A DNA stretch of 18,154 nucleotides, from the NCBI GenBank assembly GCA_029555925.1, contig JAKPQU010000589.1, positions 1-18,154 on the forward strand. Direction: 5' to 3'. Shown here piece after piece: positions 1 through 6,526 of this stretch (position 1 is its first letter; the number at the start of each line of letters is the position of its first letter). The notes beneath the pieces were generated by a model. It had not been told where the DNA came from. It worked only from the letters and a program-made list of their open reading frames with translations, and made no database searches. This DNA comes from Bacillota bacterium. Lineage in GTDB: Bacteria; Eremiobacterota; SpSt-956; JAKJGF01. The position numbers and the translations under genes are program-made.

Positions 1-124
1 GAAAAGTTAAAATATATTGAAGGGTATAGTATAAAATAGTTTCCGAGAGGTATAATTGAAACTTTTTTAGAGGACTATATTTACAGAAAGTAGAATTTTT
101 ATTCCAGACCTGGAGATACGTTAG

Positions 125-453
125 AGTTTCGGAAAAAGCTCGATGAAAAAGGGATTGTGACATACCTTTCAAGTTTTCTTGCTCCACCAGCTGGACATAC
201 TGTTGGAATCGTTGACCTGATGAAAAAGGGATTGTGACCTACTTTACATTCTCCCTTCTTGCTTTTAAAAACGCCTCAGTTGGAATCGTTGACCTGATGA
301 AAAAGGGATTGTGACAATTAATAGTGGGTATTTCTCTCCGTCCAATGACGGGGAGTTGGAATCGTTGACCTGATGAAAAAGGGATTGTGACATAAGTTCC
401 CGTAATATTTCTTTTGTTTTGCTTTGTTGAGTTGGAATCGTTGACCTGATGAA
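125..453 (+). CRISPR. Short CRISPR array, 3 intact repeats plus 2 degenerate ends, 4 spacers
   Basis: Three identical 37-nt repeats lie at 202-238, 279-315 and 355-391. Each begins GTTGGAATCG and ends GGGATTGTGAC. A degenerate unit at 125-161 keeps only its last 20 nt (142-161), and a truncated unit at 431-453 keeps only its first 23 nt. The four spacers are 162-201, 239-278, 316-354 and 392-430 (40, 40, 39 and 39 nt) and are all different. The 3' end ATTGTGAC resembles the ATTGAAAC-type 5' handle of type I and III crRNAs, so transcription is probably on the plus strand with the leader on the left and the truncated repeat leader-distal. No cas gene is visible here. The odd point is that the leader-proximal repeat is also degenerate, which suggests an old or non-acquiring array, or one that has lost its leader end. 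Confidence 0.93.
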
Positions 454-499
454 TGAGAAATTTCATTGTAAAATAAAATAATGAAAGACAGGAGAAATT

Positions 500-1195
500 A
501 TGTTTCAGAAAAGTTCAAAATATTATGATATGATTTACTCTTTTAAGGATTATAAACATGAAGCGGAGGTTATAAAAGCCGCCATTAAAAAGTATAAACC
601 TGACTGCAGGACAATCCTGGATGTGGCCTGCGGAACAGGAGAACATATAAAATATTTGAAGGGTTATGACATTGACGGCCTGGATATAAACAGTGAATTT
701 ATAGATATTGCAACGAAAAAGAACGGTGAAGGCAATTATTTTCTCTGTGATATGACAGATTTTCATATAGGGAAAAAATACGATGTGCTTATGTGTCTTT
801 TCAGTTCCATAGGCTATGTACTTACGATTGAAAATGTGGTAAAAACCTTTATCTGTTTCAGGGAACATCTCAATGATGGAGGTATAGTGATGGTTGAGCC
901 ATGGTTTACTCCTGAGGCCTGGAATGCAGGAAAAATACATATGGCCACTGTAGAACGGGACGATGTAAAGATATGTAGAATGAATATTTCAGAGACTTAT
1001 GACAGGGTTTCTGTGTTTACACTTCATTATCTTGTAGGGTCAAAAGACGGGATAGAGTATTTTACGGAAAGACATGAAGCGGGGCTTTTCACTGTGGAAG
1101 AAATGAAACAGGCTTTTGCTGAATCCGGATTTAAGGCAGAATATGAGGAACAGGGTGTTTCGGGCAGAGGACTTTATATAGCAAGTATTTTTTAA
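500..1195 (+). CDS. Class I SAM-dependent methyltransferase, DesVI/TylM1-like
   Basis: A 231-residue protein with the Rossmann SAM-binding motif I ILDVACGTGEH at about residues 39-49, an acidic post-I strand (GLDIN) and motif CDMTDF near 83-88. The N-terminal YYDMIYSFKDY, the central MCLFSSIGYV and VEPW, and the C-terminal LFTVEEMKQAF and SGRGLYIA resemble, from memory, the amino-sugar N,N-dimethyltransferases DesVI and TylM1, which methylate the 3-amino group of dTDP-sugars. The length is normal for that group. The start is ATG at 500, with AGGAG at 490-494. There are no sugar-biosynthesis genes around it, so the substrate is unknown. Methyltransferase is secure; sugar N-methylation is inference. 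It follows the CRISPR array and precedes an endonuclease remnant, so it has no operon partner here. Confidence 0.95.
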   Translation: MFQKSSKYYDMIYSFKDYKHEAEVIKAAIKKYKPDCRTILDVACGTGEHIKYLKGYDIDGLDINSEFIDIATKKNGEGNYFLCDMTDFHIGKKYDVLMCLFSSIGYVLTIENVVKTFICFREHLNDGGIVMVEPWFTPEAWNAGKIHMATVERDDVKICRMNISETYDRVSVFTLHYLVGSKDGIEYFTERHEAGLFTVEEMKQAFAESGFKAEYEEQGVSGRGLYIASIF

Positions 1196-1202
1196 TATAT
1201 TT

Positions 1203-1358
1203 TTAATAACTGCTGTAATTCCCAAAGAAGTTTTTGTGTTCTTACTCGGTGATGAAAGTTATGGAAAACCGGTTATATATACAAAAAATGATAAACTGAA
1301 AACTGTTATCATGCAGGAACGTGAAATAGATTTAAAGAAAATATTTGATAGTAGGTAA
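1203..1358 (+). pseudogene. C-terminal remnant of a probable Uma2-family endonuclease
   Basis: The frame ending in TAA at 1356-1358 is open back to 1182 but has no convincing start or ribosome site. Its last 40 or so residues include YGKPVIYTKNDKLK and EREIDLKKIF. They match my recollection of the C-terminal strand and helix of Uma2 proteins (PD-(D/E)XK nuclease fold), where a YGxPxxY...DK.K...LEIDLKEIF pattern is common. The catalytic N-terminal part is absent, so this is read as a decayed fragment. It overlaps the 3' end of the methyltransferase in another frame. The family call is from motif memory only. The alternative is a chance reading frame, but the codon pattern and ending look coding. 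Confidence 0.5.
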
Positions 1359-1435
1359 TACGAGATTTTTATATTTTCTTTCCTCATCGAAAGGCGGCAG
1401 AAAAAATCATCGAAAATGATGAAACTTTTTACTGA

Positions 1436-1458
1436 AGTGAGTAGTGAATAGTGAAAAG
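1436..1458 (+). repeat. Heptamer tandem repeat, AGTGAGT/AGTGAAT/AGTGAAA
   Basis: Three consecutive 7-nt units (AGTGAGT, AGTGAAT, AGTGAAA) followed by AG. It belongs to the dispersed GTRANNN heptamer family seen in five other intergenic regions of this window. The gene-free stretch 1196-1546 holds this repeat and the Uma2 remnant. I see nothing else in it except a weak hairpin at about 1408-1422 (TCATC/GATGA). Confidence 0.8.
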
Positions 1459-1546
1459 CCAGAAAACCTTATTTAATCTGGTTTATAACATATTAAAATA
1501 TTAATTGCTTATGCTCAGGTCAGTAATATCAAAAGGATAAATCTTT

Positions 1547-1750
1547 ATGGCACTTAATTCAGGCACAATAATAAATGAGTCAACCATGGAAGATGTAAAG
1601 AAACTTCTGGGAGAACCGGATGGTATACCTGTAGAGGAACGGGGGAATATTAAAGTGGTTTATGATAAGGAAAATTTTACTTTCTGGTTTACTGCCGATA
1701 AATATATACTCAGGGGGATATGGATACGGAATAGTTCCTGTCAAAGATAA
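1547..1750 (+). CDS. Small hypothetical protein, 67 residues
   Basis: The ORF starts at ATG 1547 with AAAAGGA at 1531-1537 (9-nt spacing) and ends at TAA 1748-1750. The sequence contains MEDVKKLLGEPDGIP followed by alternating hydrophobic residues (VVYDKENFTFWF, YILRGIWI). This recalls small beta-strand domains with a DVxxLLGxPD loop, such as those in SmpA/BamE-like or similar lipoproteins, but no signal peptide is present and I do not recognise a family. It may be a fragment of a longer protein. The product is unknown. The good ribosome site and the LGEPD pattern support a real gene; the short length and decayed surroundings argue against. Confidence 0.5.
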   Translation: MALNSGTIINESTMEDVKKLLGEPDGIPVEERGNIKVVYDKENFTFWFTADKYILRGIWIRNSSCQR

Positions 1751-1796
1751 TAAAGCGTTTAGAGTGAAAAGAATGGGACATTACAACATCTCTTCA

Positions 1797-3536
1797 CTAT
1801 TTTATCATTACGGTATACTCATCCTTAAAGGTTCCTTTTCCAGATTTACTGTGAGTAAGCAGTGTATCCCATGAACCGTTTTTATACGAACCTATACTTG
1901 CAGTTACGTCAGACGGTAGATCCTGAGGAATATTGCTTTCTATTATAACTTTGTTTGCTCCTTCTTTCATAAACCCTGTAACATCTATGGATGTATTTGT
2001 CTCAAAGGTTCCAACTATATAGTTATTTATATAAATGTTAAAATATGTATCCGGTTTTTTACCTGTCATATCGACTCTCAGCGTACACAGAGGAATAGCG
2101 GAAGTCTCTTCCGGCACAATCAGATCGTAGTCTTTTTCGGAAGTCCCCTTTTTTATGGCCGTGTGCTTCAGAAGGGTTTTCCACTGACCCTTTTTATCTG
2201 TTACAATACTTGCAATAACATCTGTCTGAAGATTTTCTCCTATATCATTTTTTATCTTTATTTTATTGAGTCCTTCTTTAAGATAATGAGTTATATCTAC
2301 AGTAGTGTCTGAACCGAAAATTCCGATCTGTACGTCGTTTATCAGTATTTCGAATTTTGTGCCGTCACTTCCGCCTGCCATTTCTGTTTTAAGTATATAG
2401 GTATGTTCCGGTATTTTATTTTCAGTCATATCAGCTATATTTATTTTATATACGGAGAGAGACGCTCCTGCCTTTTTACGGCTGCACGTAAGTATGGGAG
2501 CTATTTTCCCCCATCTTAAAGAACCCAGTGTAAGAGTTACTCTTCCCGAAAGATTTTTATCCACTTCACCTGTTATTTTTATTTCATTTTCTCCTTTTTT
2601 CATAAAAGGTGTGACATCCAGATTTACAGAGTCACTGTAAGAACCTGTGGGAAAACCGTTTATGCTAATATTGAAGGTTGTTTCAGGTGTCCCGTTTCCC
2701 ATATCTGTCTTCAGATTATATTCTTCTTTCAGCAAAGGGCCTTCTATGCTACTTACGTCCGGTATATCCAGTTTATATTTAACCGTATCCTCTCCTTTAT
2801 GCTTTCTTCTGTGTATTAAAAGGGGAAATTTTTTATTTCTCCATATGGCTTCTATTGTTAATTTTATATCCGAAGAAAGTTCTTCTTCTATATTACTGGT
2901 TACAGTGACGGAATTCTCGCCTTTATGGAGGCGGGAGCTTACGTTTACCTGTGTATCTGTTTCCATATCACCTATTTCTTCATCATTAATATATACTGAT
3001 AGCTTAGCTTTTTTATCCTGTTCCGGAATCGATGTCTTCAGATAAAACAAAGACATCGGTTCAACGGCGCCTTCGTAATATTCAGGTTCTTCTATTGCGG
3101 CGGCAGGGTTTTCTACCGTAAAGGAGATATTTTTCATAAGTTTTTCATTGACATAGAGTCTTACTCTGTATTCCCCTGCCTGCCAGCCTTCTTCAGGTCT
3201 GGTGAAGGTAAAGCTGCCTGATTTCATAGTCCCATCAGATTTTATATTAAATTCACCTTTTTTATCTTCTTTACCTTCTTCTGTATTTACAAAGTGCCAT
3301 TCACTTCTTATCTGTGTATCTGCCGGCAGATTGTTTGCCTGGAAAATCAGATATATGTCATTATCGCTCATTTTGAAAGTTGATATTCCTTCTGTTCCGT
3401 TCCTGTCAGTTGAAAGAATGACCTTTTCGATGTTTATTTCAGGCACAGGAGTTGGAGTAACTGTAACGACGGCATTACATAAACAGCCGGACATGAACAT
3501 TAAGAGGGCTAGAGAGAACAAAAGTTTTTTTATAAT
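1797..3536 (-). CDS. Lipoprotein with four tandem ~105-residue beta-rich repeats
   Basis: About 579 residues if started at ATT (3536-3534). The N-terminus IKKLLFSLALLMFMSGC is a lipoprotein signal with lipobox MSGC (Cys about residue 18), followed by a TPTPVPE linker. A first domain of about 35-142 is beta-rich. Then four tandem repeats (about 162-258, 271-367, 378-473, 483-579) share the pattern F.I.IN...G.......DVT..MKEG.N.I.I...I...L..DV.ASI......W..LL.H...KG. This looks like an anchored extracytoplasmic adhesive or structural protein. The usual start codons fail: TTG at 3521 lies 24 nt from the ribosome site and removes the KK of the signal. AAGGAG at 3546-3551 sits 9 nt before ATT. It follows the hydrolase gene by 17 nt, so the two probably form an operon. 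No known function is recognised. Confidence 0.9.
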   Translation of the reverse strand: MIKKLLFSLALLMFMSGCLCNAVVTVTPTPVPEINIEKVILSTDRNGTEGISTFKMSDNDIYLIFQANNLPADTQIRSEWHFVNTEEGKEDKKGEFNIKSDGTMKSGSFTFTRPEEGWQAGEYRVRLYVNEKLMKNISFTVENPAAAIEEPEYYEGAVEPMSLFYLKTSIPEQDKKAKLSVYINDEEIGDMETDTQVNVSSRLHKGENSVTVTSNIEEELSSDIKLTIEAIWRNKKFPLLIHRRKHKGEDTVKYKLDIPDVSSIEGPLLKEEYNLKTDMGNGTPETTFNISINGFPTGSYSDSVNLDVTPFMKKGENEIKITGEVDKNLSGRVTLTLGSLRWGKIAPILTCSRKKAGASLSVYKINIADMTENKIPEHTYILKTEMAGGSDGTKFEILINDVQIGIFGSDTTVDITHYLKEGLNKIKIKNDIGENLQTDVIASIVTDKKGQWKTLLKHTAIKKGTSEKDYDLIVPEETSAIPLCTLRVDMTGKKPDTYFNIYINNYIVGTFETNTSIDVTGFMKEGANKVIIESNIPQDLPSDVTASIGSYKNGSWDTLLTHSKSGKGTFKDEYTVMIK

Positions 3537-3553
3537 AAATATTCACTCCTTAA

Positions 3554-4441
3554 TTATATATCTAAAGCCCTGGCCACTATTATTCCGGGCTTTTCTACTG
3601 AAATCAGATAATCATAGAGGGTGCAATCGGAAATTTCTACATACCCTGTTTTAGACGATGCATTGAGCATATGAGATATACCTTTTATTTTATATATATA
3701 TCCTGTATGGGTTACATCCAGTCCTTCTATAGTTGTGCCGAGACCTATAATATCACCGTCTTCAAGTTTATCTTCTATTTTCGGTATCATTTCTGTCGGT
3801 ACATAATAGTAAACCCTGGCATTTATCTCTTTCTCTACTTTTTTAAATTTATTGAAGTTTTCGTCTGATTTCAGTGGAGGATAGCTTTCTCTGTGGCCGG
3901 TCATAAAATTAATTTTTTTATTTAATTTTACCCCTCCAAGGTCTCTGTTTATATCTTTTACGACACCTTTTTTACTGTTATCATAAATCCAGTCCGTAAA
4001 ATAATGCAGTCTGCTGATATAACCGCTTCTTATACCATTTCTGTACCTGATAAATTCCAGTTCTTTTTTATAATCTTCGAAAGTTTTTTCCCTTTTTTTT
4101 ATTACCCTCGATATGGTCAGAGTATTCTCGAAAAAAGTCCAGCAGTCCAGGCCGCGGAGGTTGGTAACAAGTGCTTCCTTGCCTGAATTATCGAGAGTGT
4201 CGGGAACATACGGGGTGTTCAGAAAGGATTTCCCTGTCTCTGTTATTATATTGTTCAGAGGTTTTTTAAACAGTTTTTTCTTCTCGGCCATACTGATTTT
4301 ATTGAAAAATATTTGTTCGTCTTCTGTTAATTCCTTTGCTCCGGCTGATGAGAAAGATCCTGTGTCTGAGGCCACAATGGCACATAAAAAAAATTTTAAA
4401 AAGTCACGTCTGTTCATTTTCTTTGATTGTTTGCCTTTCAT
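3554..4441 (-). CDS. DUF1460 / NlpC-P60-like cell-wall hydrolase with Tat-like signal
   Basis: A 295-residue protein. RRDFLKFFLCAIVAS (residues 11-25) fits a twin-arginine signal (NRRDFLK). The DUF1460 landmarks are LRGLDCWTFFEN with putative catalytic Cys100, RLHYFTDWI (144-152), DVTHTGYIY with putative catalytic His245, and NASSKTGYVEIS (260-271). Members of this family adopt the NlpC/P60 fold and are annotated as N-acetylmuramoyl-L-alanine amidase-like, so a peptidoglycan-peptide substrate outside the cytoplasm is likely. Where homologues often have HASS, this one has NASS. The first ATG (4441) has no ribosome site. An internal ATG at 4417, just before the twin Arg, is an equally good start. 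A TATAAT sequence near 4455-4460 may be its -10 box. It is the first gene of an operon with the tandem-repeat lipoprotein. Confidence 0.92.
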   Translation of the reverse strand: MKGKQSKKMNRRDFLKFFLCAIVASDTGSFSSAGAKELTEDEQIFFNKISMAEKKKLFKKPLNNIITETGKSFLNTPYVPDTLDNSGKEALVTNLRGLDCWTFFENTLTISRVIKKREKTFEDYKKELEFIRYRNGIRSGYISRLHYFTDWIYDNSKKGVVKDINRDLGGVKLNKKINFMTGHRESYPPLKSDENFNKFKKVEKEINARVYYYVPTEMIPKIEDKLEDGDIIGLGTTIEGLDVTHTGYIYKIKGISHMLNASSKTGYVEISDCTLYDYLISVEKPGIIVARALDI

Positions 4442-4531
4442 ATTAATAAATAAAATTATACCATAAAATTATATTACTATAAAGGAAAAGTGATTTCCTC
4501 TGTGGAAATATTTAAACGATTGCATTTGAAA

Positions 4532-4683
4532 ATGACAGGTAATTTTATATAGATTAGAGTGAATAGTGAAAAGTGAAAAGACTGGATTTTATTTATTTTT
4601 CACTATTCACTGCTCACTATTCACTAATTAATAGATTTATGAAATTACGTAAAATTTCCAGTAAAAGTGAAACTGCCTGTCAT
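4532..4683. mobile_element. Candidate MITE-like element with heptamer hairpin core
   Basis: The 8-bp ends ATGACAGG (4532-4539) and CCTGTCAT (4676-4683) are exact inverted repeats. The similarity extends inward imperfectly (ATGACAGGTAATTTTA versus ATGACAGGCAGTTTCA on the other strand). Both ends are flanked by GAAA (4528-4531 and 4684-4687), which could be a target-site duplication, although the region is A-rich. Inside lies an inverted pair of heptamer repeats, forward at 4558-4580 and reverse at 4597-4626, able to fold into a long hairpin. It has no coding capacity and sits between divergent genes. Confidence 0.35.
4558..4626. repeat. Inverted pair of heptamer repeats (AGTGAAT/AGTGAAA)
   Basis: The left arm 4558-4580 reads AGTGAAT, AGTGAAA, AGTGAAA, AG. 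The right arm 4597-4626 is the complement of AGTGAAT, AGTGAGC, AGTGAAT, AGTGAAA. The arms can pair over about 20 bp with a short A/T-rich loop. It belongs to the heptamer family found in other intergenic regions here. Confidence 0.8.
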
Positions 4684-4727
4684 GAAAAAATGTTATTCTT
4701 TTAAATTTTTTAAGGTGGTGATTTTTT

Positions 4728-4982
4728 TTGGCAGAAGAGGCAGCAAATCTCTATCGCGAAGGAGAAATAAAATTATTACAGGAAATGGAAGAACTGACAA
4801 AAGAAAGAGGGGGCAGTTTTCATATTTCAGGAGAATTTGAATGTAAATGCGGTGCCGTAATTCACTTCGGCCCTGACTTCCTTTTACCAAATCCGCCCTA
4901 TGAAGTAAAATGCGATGCCTGCGGAGGAGTATTGATAGAATTAGGAGAAAAGGATAGAGCACCGGAAGAAGAGAAGAAATGA
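4728..4982 (+). CDS. Small zinc-ribbon protein, 84 residues
   Basis: The start is TTG at 4728, preceded by AAGGTGGTG at 4712-4720 with 7-nt spacing; no in-frame ATG fits. Residues 1-30 are a charged, probably helical N-terminus (LYREGEIKLLQEMEELTKE). A zinc-ribbon-like unit follows with C39-x-C41 and C62-x2-C65 (FECKCGAVIHFG...YEVKCDACGG). The tail is acidic and basic (GEKDRAPEEEKK). It lacks a signal peptide and is likely cytoplasmic. I do not recognise the family; possible roles include nucleic-acid binding or an accessory protein. It converges on the beta-propeller gene, with a hairpin between the stop codons. Confidence 0.8.
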   Translation: MAEEAANLYREGEIKLLQEMEELTKERGGSFHISGEFECKCGAVIHFGPDFLLPNPPYEVKCDACGGVLIELGEKDRAPEEEKK

Positions 4983-4984
4983 AC

Positions 4985-5021
4985 AGTGAGTAGTGAGTAG
5001 TGAATAAATTTCACTACTCAC
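4985..5021. terminator. Palindrome of heptamer repeats between convergent genes
   Basis: Three heptamers AGTGAGT, AGTGAGT, AGTGAAT (4985-5005) run into an inverted copy. The stem is GTGAGTAGTGAA (4993-5004) against TTCACTACTCAC (5010-5021), 12 bp perfect, with loop 5005-5009. It lies between convergent stop codons and could end transcription from both sides, though it lacks a proper U-tract. Its repeat origin is clearer than its terminator role. Confidence 0.55.
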
Positions 5022-5033
5022 AATACTCAGAAT

Positions 5034-6212
5034 TTAATCTTCAAGAACTCTGAACCTCCATGACTGTGCACCTGTAGTAGCATCCAGAGCATAGAAATAT
5101 TTATCTAAAAATCCCAGGTATAGAATTCCCTCATAGAAGATGGGATGAGTTTTCTCTACAGATGCATCTGTGCGATATCTCCATATCTGGGCTCCTGTTT
5201 TTGCGTCAAAAGCATAAAGGCAATCTTTTATTGTTCCTATATATACATAGGTCTGGTAAAAGGCTCTGTTTTCAAAAAATGTGGGCTTTGTATCGACTAC
5301 ATCCGAGTCAAGTCTTGTTCTCCATACTCTGGCACCATTCAGGCCGTTAATTGCATAGAAATGTCCGTCTCTGGAAGAAACATAAACCATGTTCCCATAA
5401 CAGGCAGGGGTTGATGTTATAGCTGTATCTGCACGGAAACTCCATGCTTCCAGCCCCGTTGAGGCATTTATGGCATATAATCTGTCATCTACCGAAGCGA
5501 TATAGACAAAGCCGTTGGCATATACGGGATATGCTCTGTCTATGCCTCTTTCAGTACGAAATCTCCACATCTCTCTTCCTGTTTTAATATCAAGTCCGTA
5601 AACAAAACCGTTTTTACAGCAGAAATACACCATATTGGGCCCAAGAACTGCTTTTGTTTGAAATATGGGATCGTCAGCTTTATAGCGCCATATTTCCTGA
5701 CCACCTTTTGCGTTAATACCATAGAAATACTGATCTTTTGAACCGAATAAAACAATATTTCCATTGTCTGCAATTACAGGTGTGAAACCTTCTATAGAGC
5801 CATCTGTCGGATAGGCCCATCTGTTAACCCCTGTTTTCGCTTCTACCGCATAGAGGCGGCTGTCTCTTGAACCTATATAGACCATTCCGTTTGCTCCTGC
5901 AGCACCGGAACTTATCTTTCTATCGGTTTTAACTCTCCAGACTTCTCTTCCTGTAGAGCCTTCTATACCGTAAATATTTCCGTCTTCGGAGCCAAAACAG
6001 ATAATGCCGTCAATTGCTACAGGTTCGCAGTATTCAAGTGAACCGTCTGTTTTATACGACCATTTTACTCCCCCGTTTTTTCTGTCCAGACCATACATGA
6101 TACCGTCTCTTGTACCGGAACATACTATGGATGAACCGGATTCAATGCAGGCTGCCATTGAGATTGAACCGTATATCAAGATAAATGCAAAAAATAATAG
6201 AAAATAACGCAT
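5034..6212 (-). CDS. Exported PQQ-repeat (WD40-like) beta-propeller protein
   Basis: 392 residues starting at ATG 6212, with AGAGGAG upstream at 8-nt spacing. The longer reading frame to 6329 only translates heptamer-repeat DNA. MRYFLLFFAFILIYGSISMAAC is a signal peptide; cleavage before Cys (MAAC) would make it a lipoprotein, but the box is weak. The rest is nine units of about 40 residues with the pattern G..DG..YG.D...G...W....D. The nine Trp-containing strands are KWSYKTDG, VWRVKTD, RWAYPTDG, IWRYKADD, MWRFRTER, AWSFRADT, VWRTRLDS, IWRYRTDA and SWRFRVLED. This is the PQQ_2/BamB-like propeller class. No dehydrogenase domain or PQQ ligand residues are apparent, so a scaffold or binding role outside the cytoplasm is more likely than redox catalysis. 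Its partner is unknown. Confidence 0.93.
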   Translation of the reverse strand: MRYFLLFFAFILIYGSISMAACIESGSSIVCSGTRDGIMYGLDRKNGGVKWSYKTDGSLEYCEPVAIDGIICFGSEDGNIYGIEGSTGREVWRVKTDRKISSGAAGANGMVYIGSRDSRLYAVEAKTGVNRWAYPTDGSIEGFTPVIADNGNIVLFGSKDQYFYGINAKGGQEIWRYKADDPIFQTKAVLGPNMVYFCCKNGFVYGLDIKTGREMWRFRTERGIDRAYPVYANGFVYIASVDDRLYAINASTGLEAWSFRADTAITSTPACYGNMVYVSSRDGHFYAINGLNGARVWRTRLDSDVVDTKPTFFENRAFYQTYVYIGTIKDCLYAFDAKTGAQIWRYRTDASVEKTHPIFYEGILYLGFLDKYFYALDATTGAQSWRFRVLED

Positions 6213-6235
6213 AAAAAAACTCCTCTTTAATAATC

Positions 6236-6431
6236 GTGACGCGTAACGGGTAATGCGTGACGGGTGGTTTCGTAATGTGTGATGCGTATTTTCACCGGTA
6301 CCGGGCGAACACGGTTCGACCCTCCTCACGACTCACGACTTACGACTCACACCACTCACTATTATAGGATAACATATGGAGAAAAGCAAGCACAATGACA
6401 TAGGAACATCATCTCCCGTTACCCGTCACAC
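6236..6431. repeat. Heptamer repeat clusters between divergent genes
   Basis: Forward units at 6236-6285: GTGACGC, GTAACGG, GTAATGC, GTGACGG, an 8-nt slip (GTGGTTTC), GTAATGT, GTGATGC. Reverse units at 6325-6352: CTCACGA, CTCACGA, CTTACGA, CTCACAC. A third set near 6413-6431 is the complement of GTGACGG, GTAACGG, GAG. The forward and reverse sets could fold together. The gene-free region 6213-6526 consists of these clusters plus the leuS promoter. Confidence 0.85.
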
Positions 6432-6448
6432 GACTTTAATCTTTTCCC

Positions 6449-6478
6449 TTTACAAACCAGTTGTTTTTCTGCTAGAAT
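6449..6478 (+). promoter_or_regulatory. Sigma70-type promoter of leuS
   Basis: TTTACA (6449-6454) and TAGAAT (6473-6478) are separated by 18 nt, predicting a start near 6485 and a leader of about 40 nt. No T-box-like leader is visible; the leader is too short for one. Confidence 0.65.
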
Positions 6479-6526
6479 TAGCCAGTATTTTTTTAAGAAT
6501 AAAAATTTCAGAAAAGGTGATCAATT

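Noticed and set aside
1..39. Short frame EKLKYIEGYSIK ending at TAG 37-39, possibly the tail of a gene from the left
   Set aside because: Only twelve codons are visible, too few to support a call.
239..466. Minus-strand open frame across the CRISPR array
   Set aside because: It translates the repeats and spacers; the frame crosses three repeat copies and has no ribosome site.
1662..1874. 70-residue plus-strand frame
   Set aside because: It overlaps the small 1547 gene and then the antisense of the lipoprotein gene, with no ribosome site.
2647..3654. Plus-strand open frames opposite the lipoprotein gene
   Set aside because: They are antisense shadows of a clear lipoprotein with tandem repeats.
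6213..6329. N-terminal extension of the beta-propeller gene
   Set aside because: The added 39 residues come from heptamer repeats; the signal peptide and ribosome site place the start at 6212.
6480..6526. T-box riboswitch in the leuS leader
   Set aside because: The predicted leader is only about 40 nt, with no specifier stem or T-box sequence.
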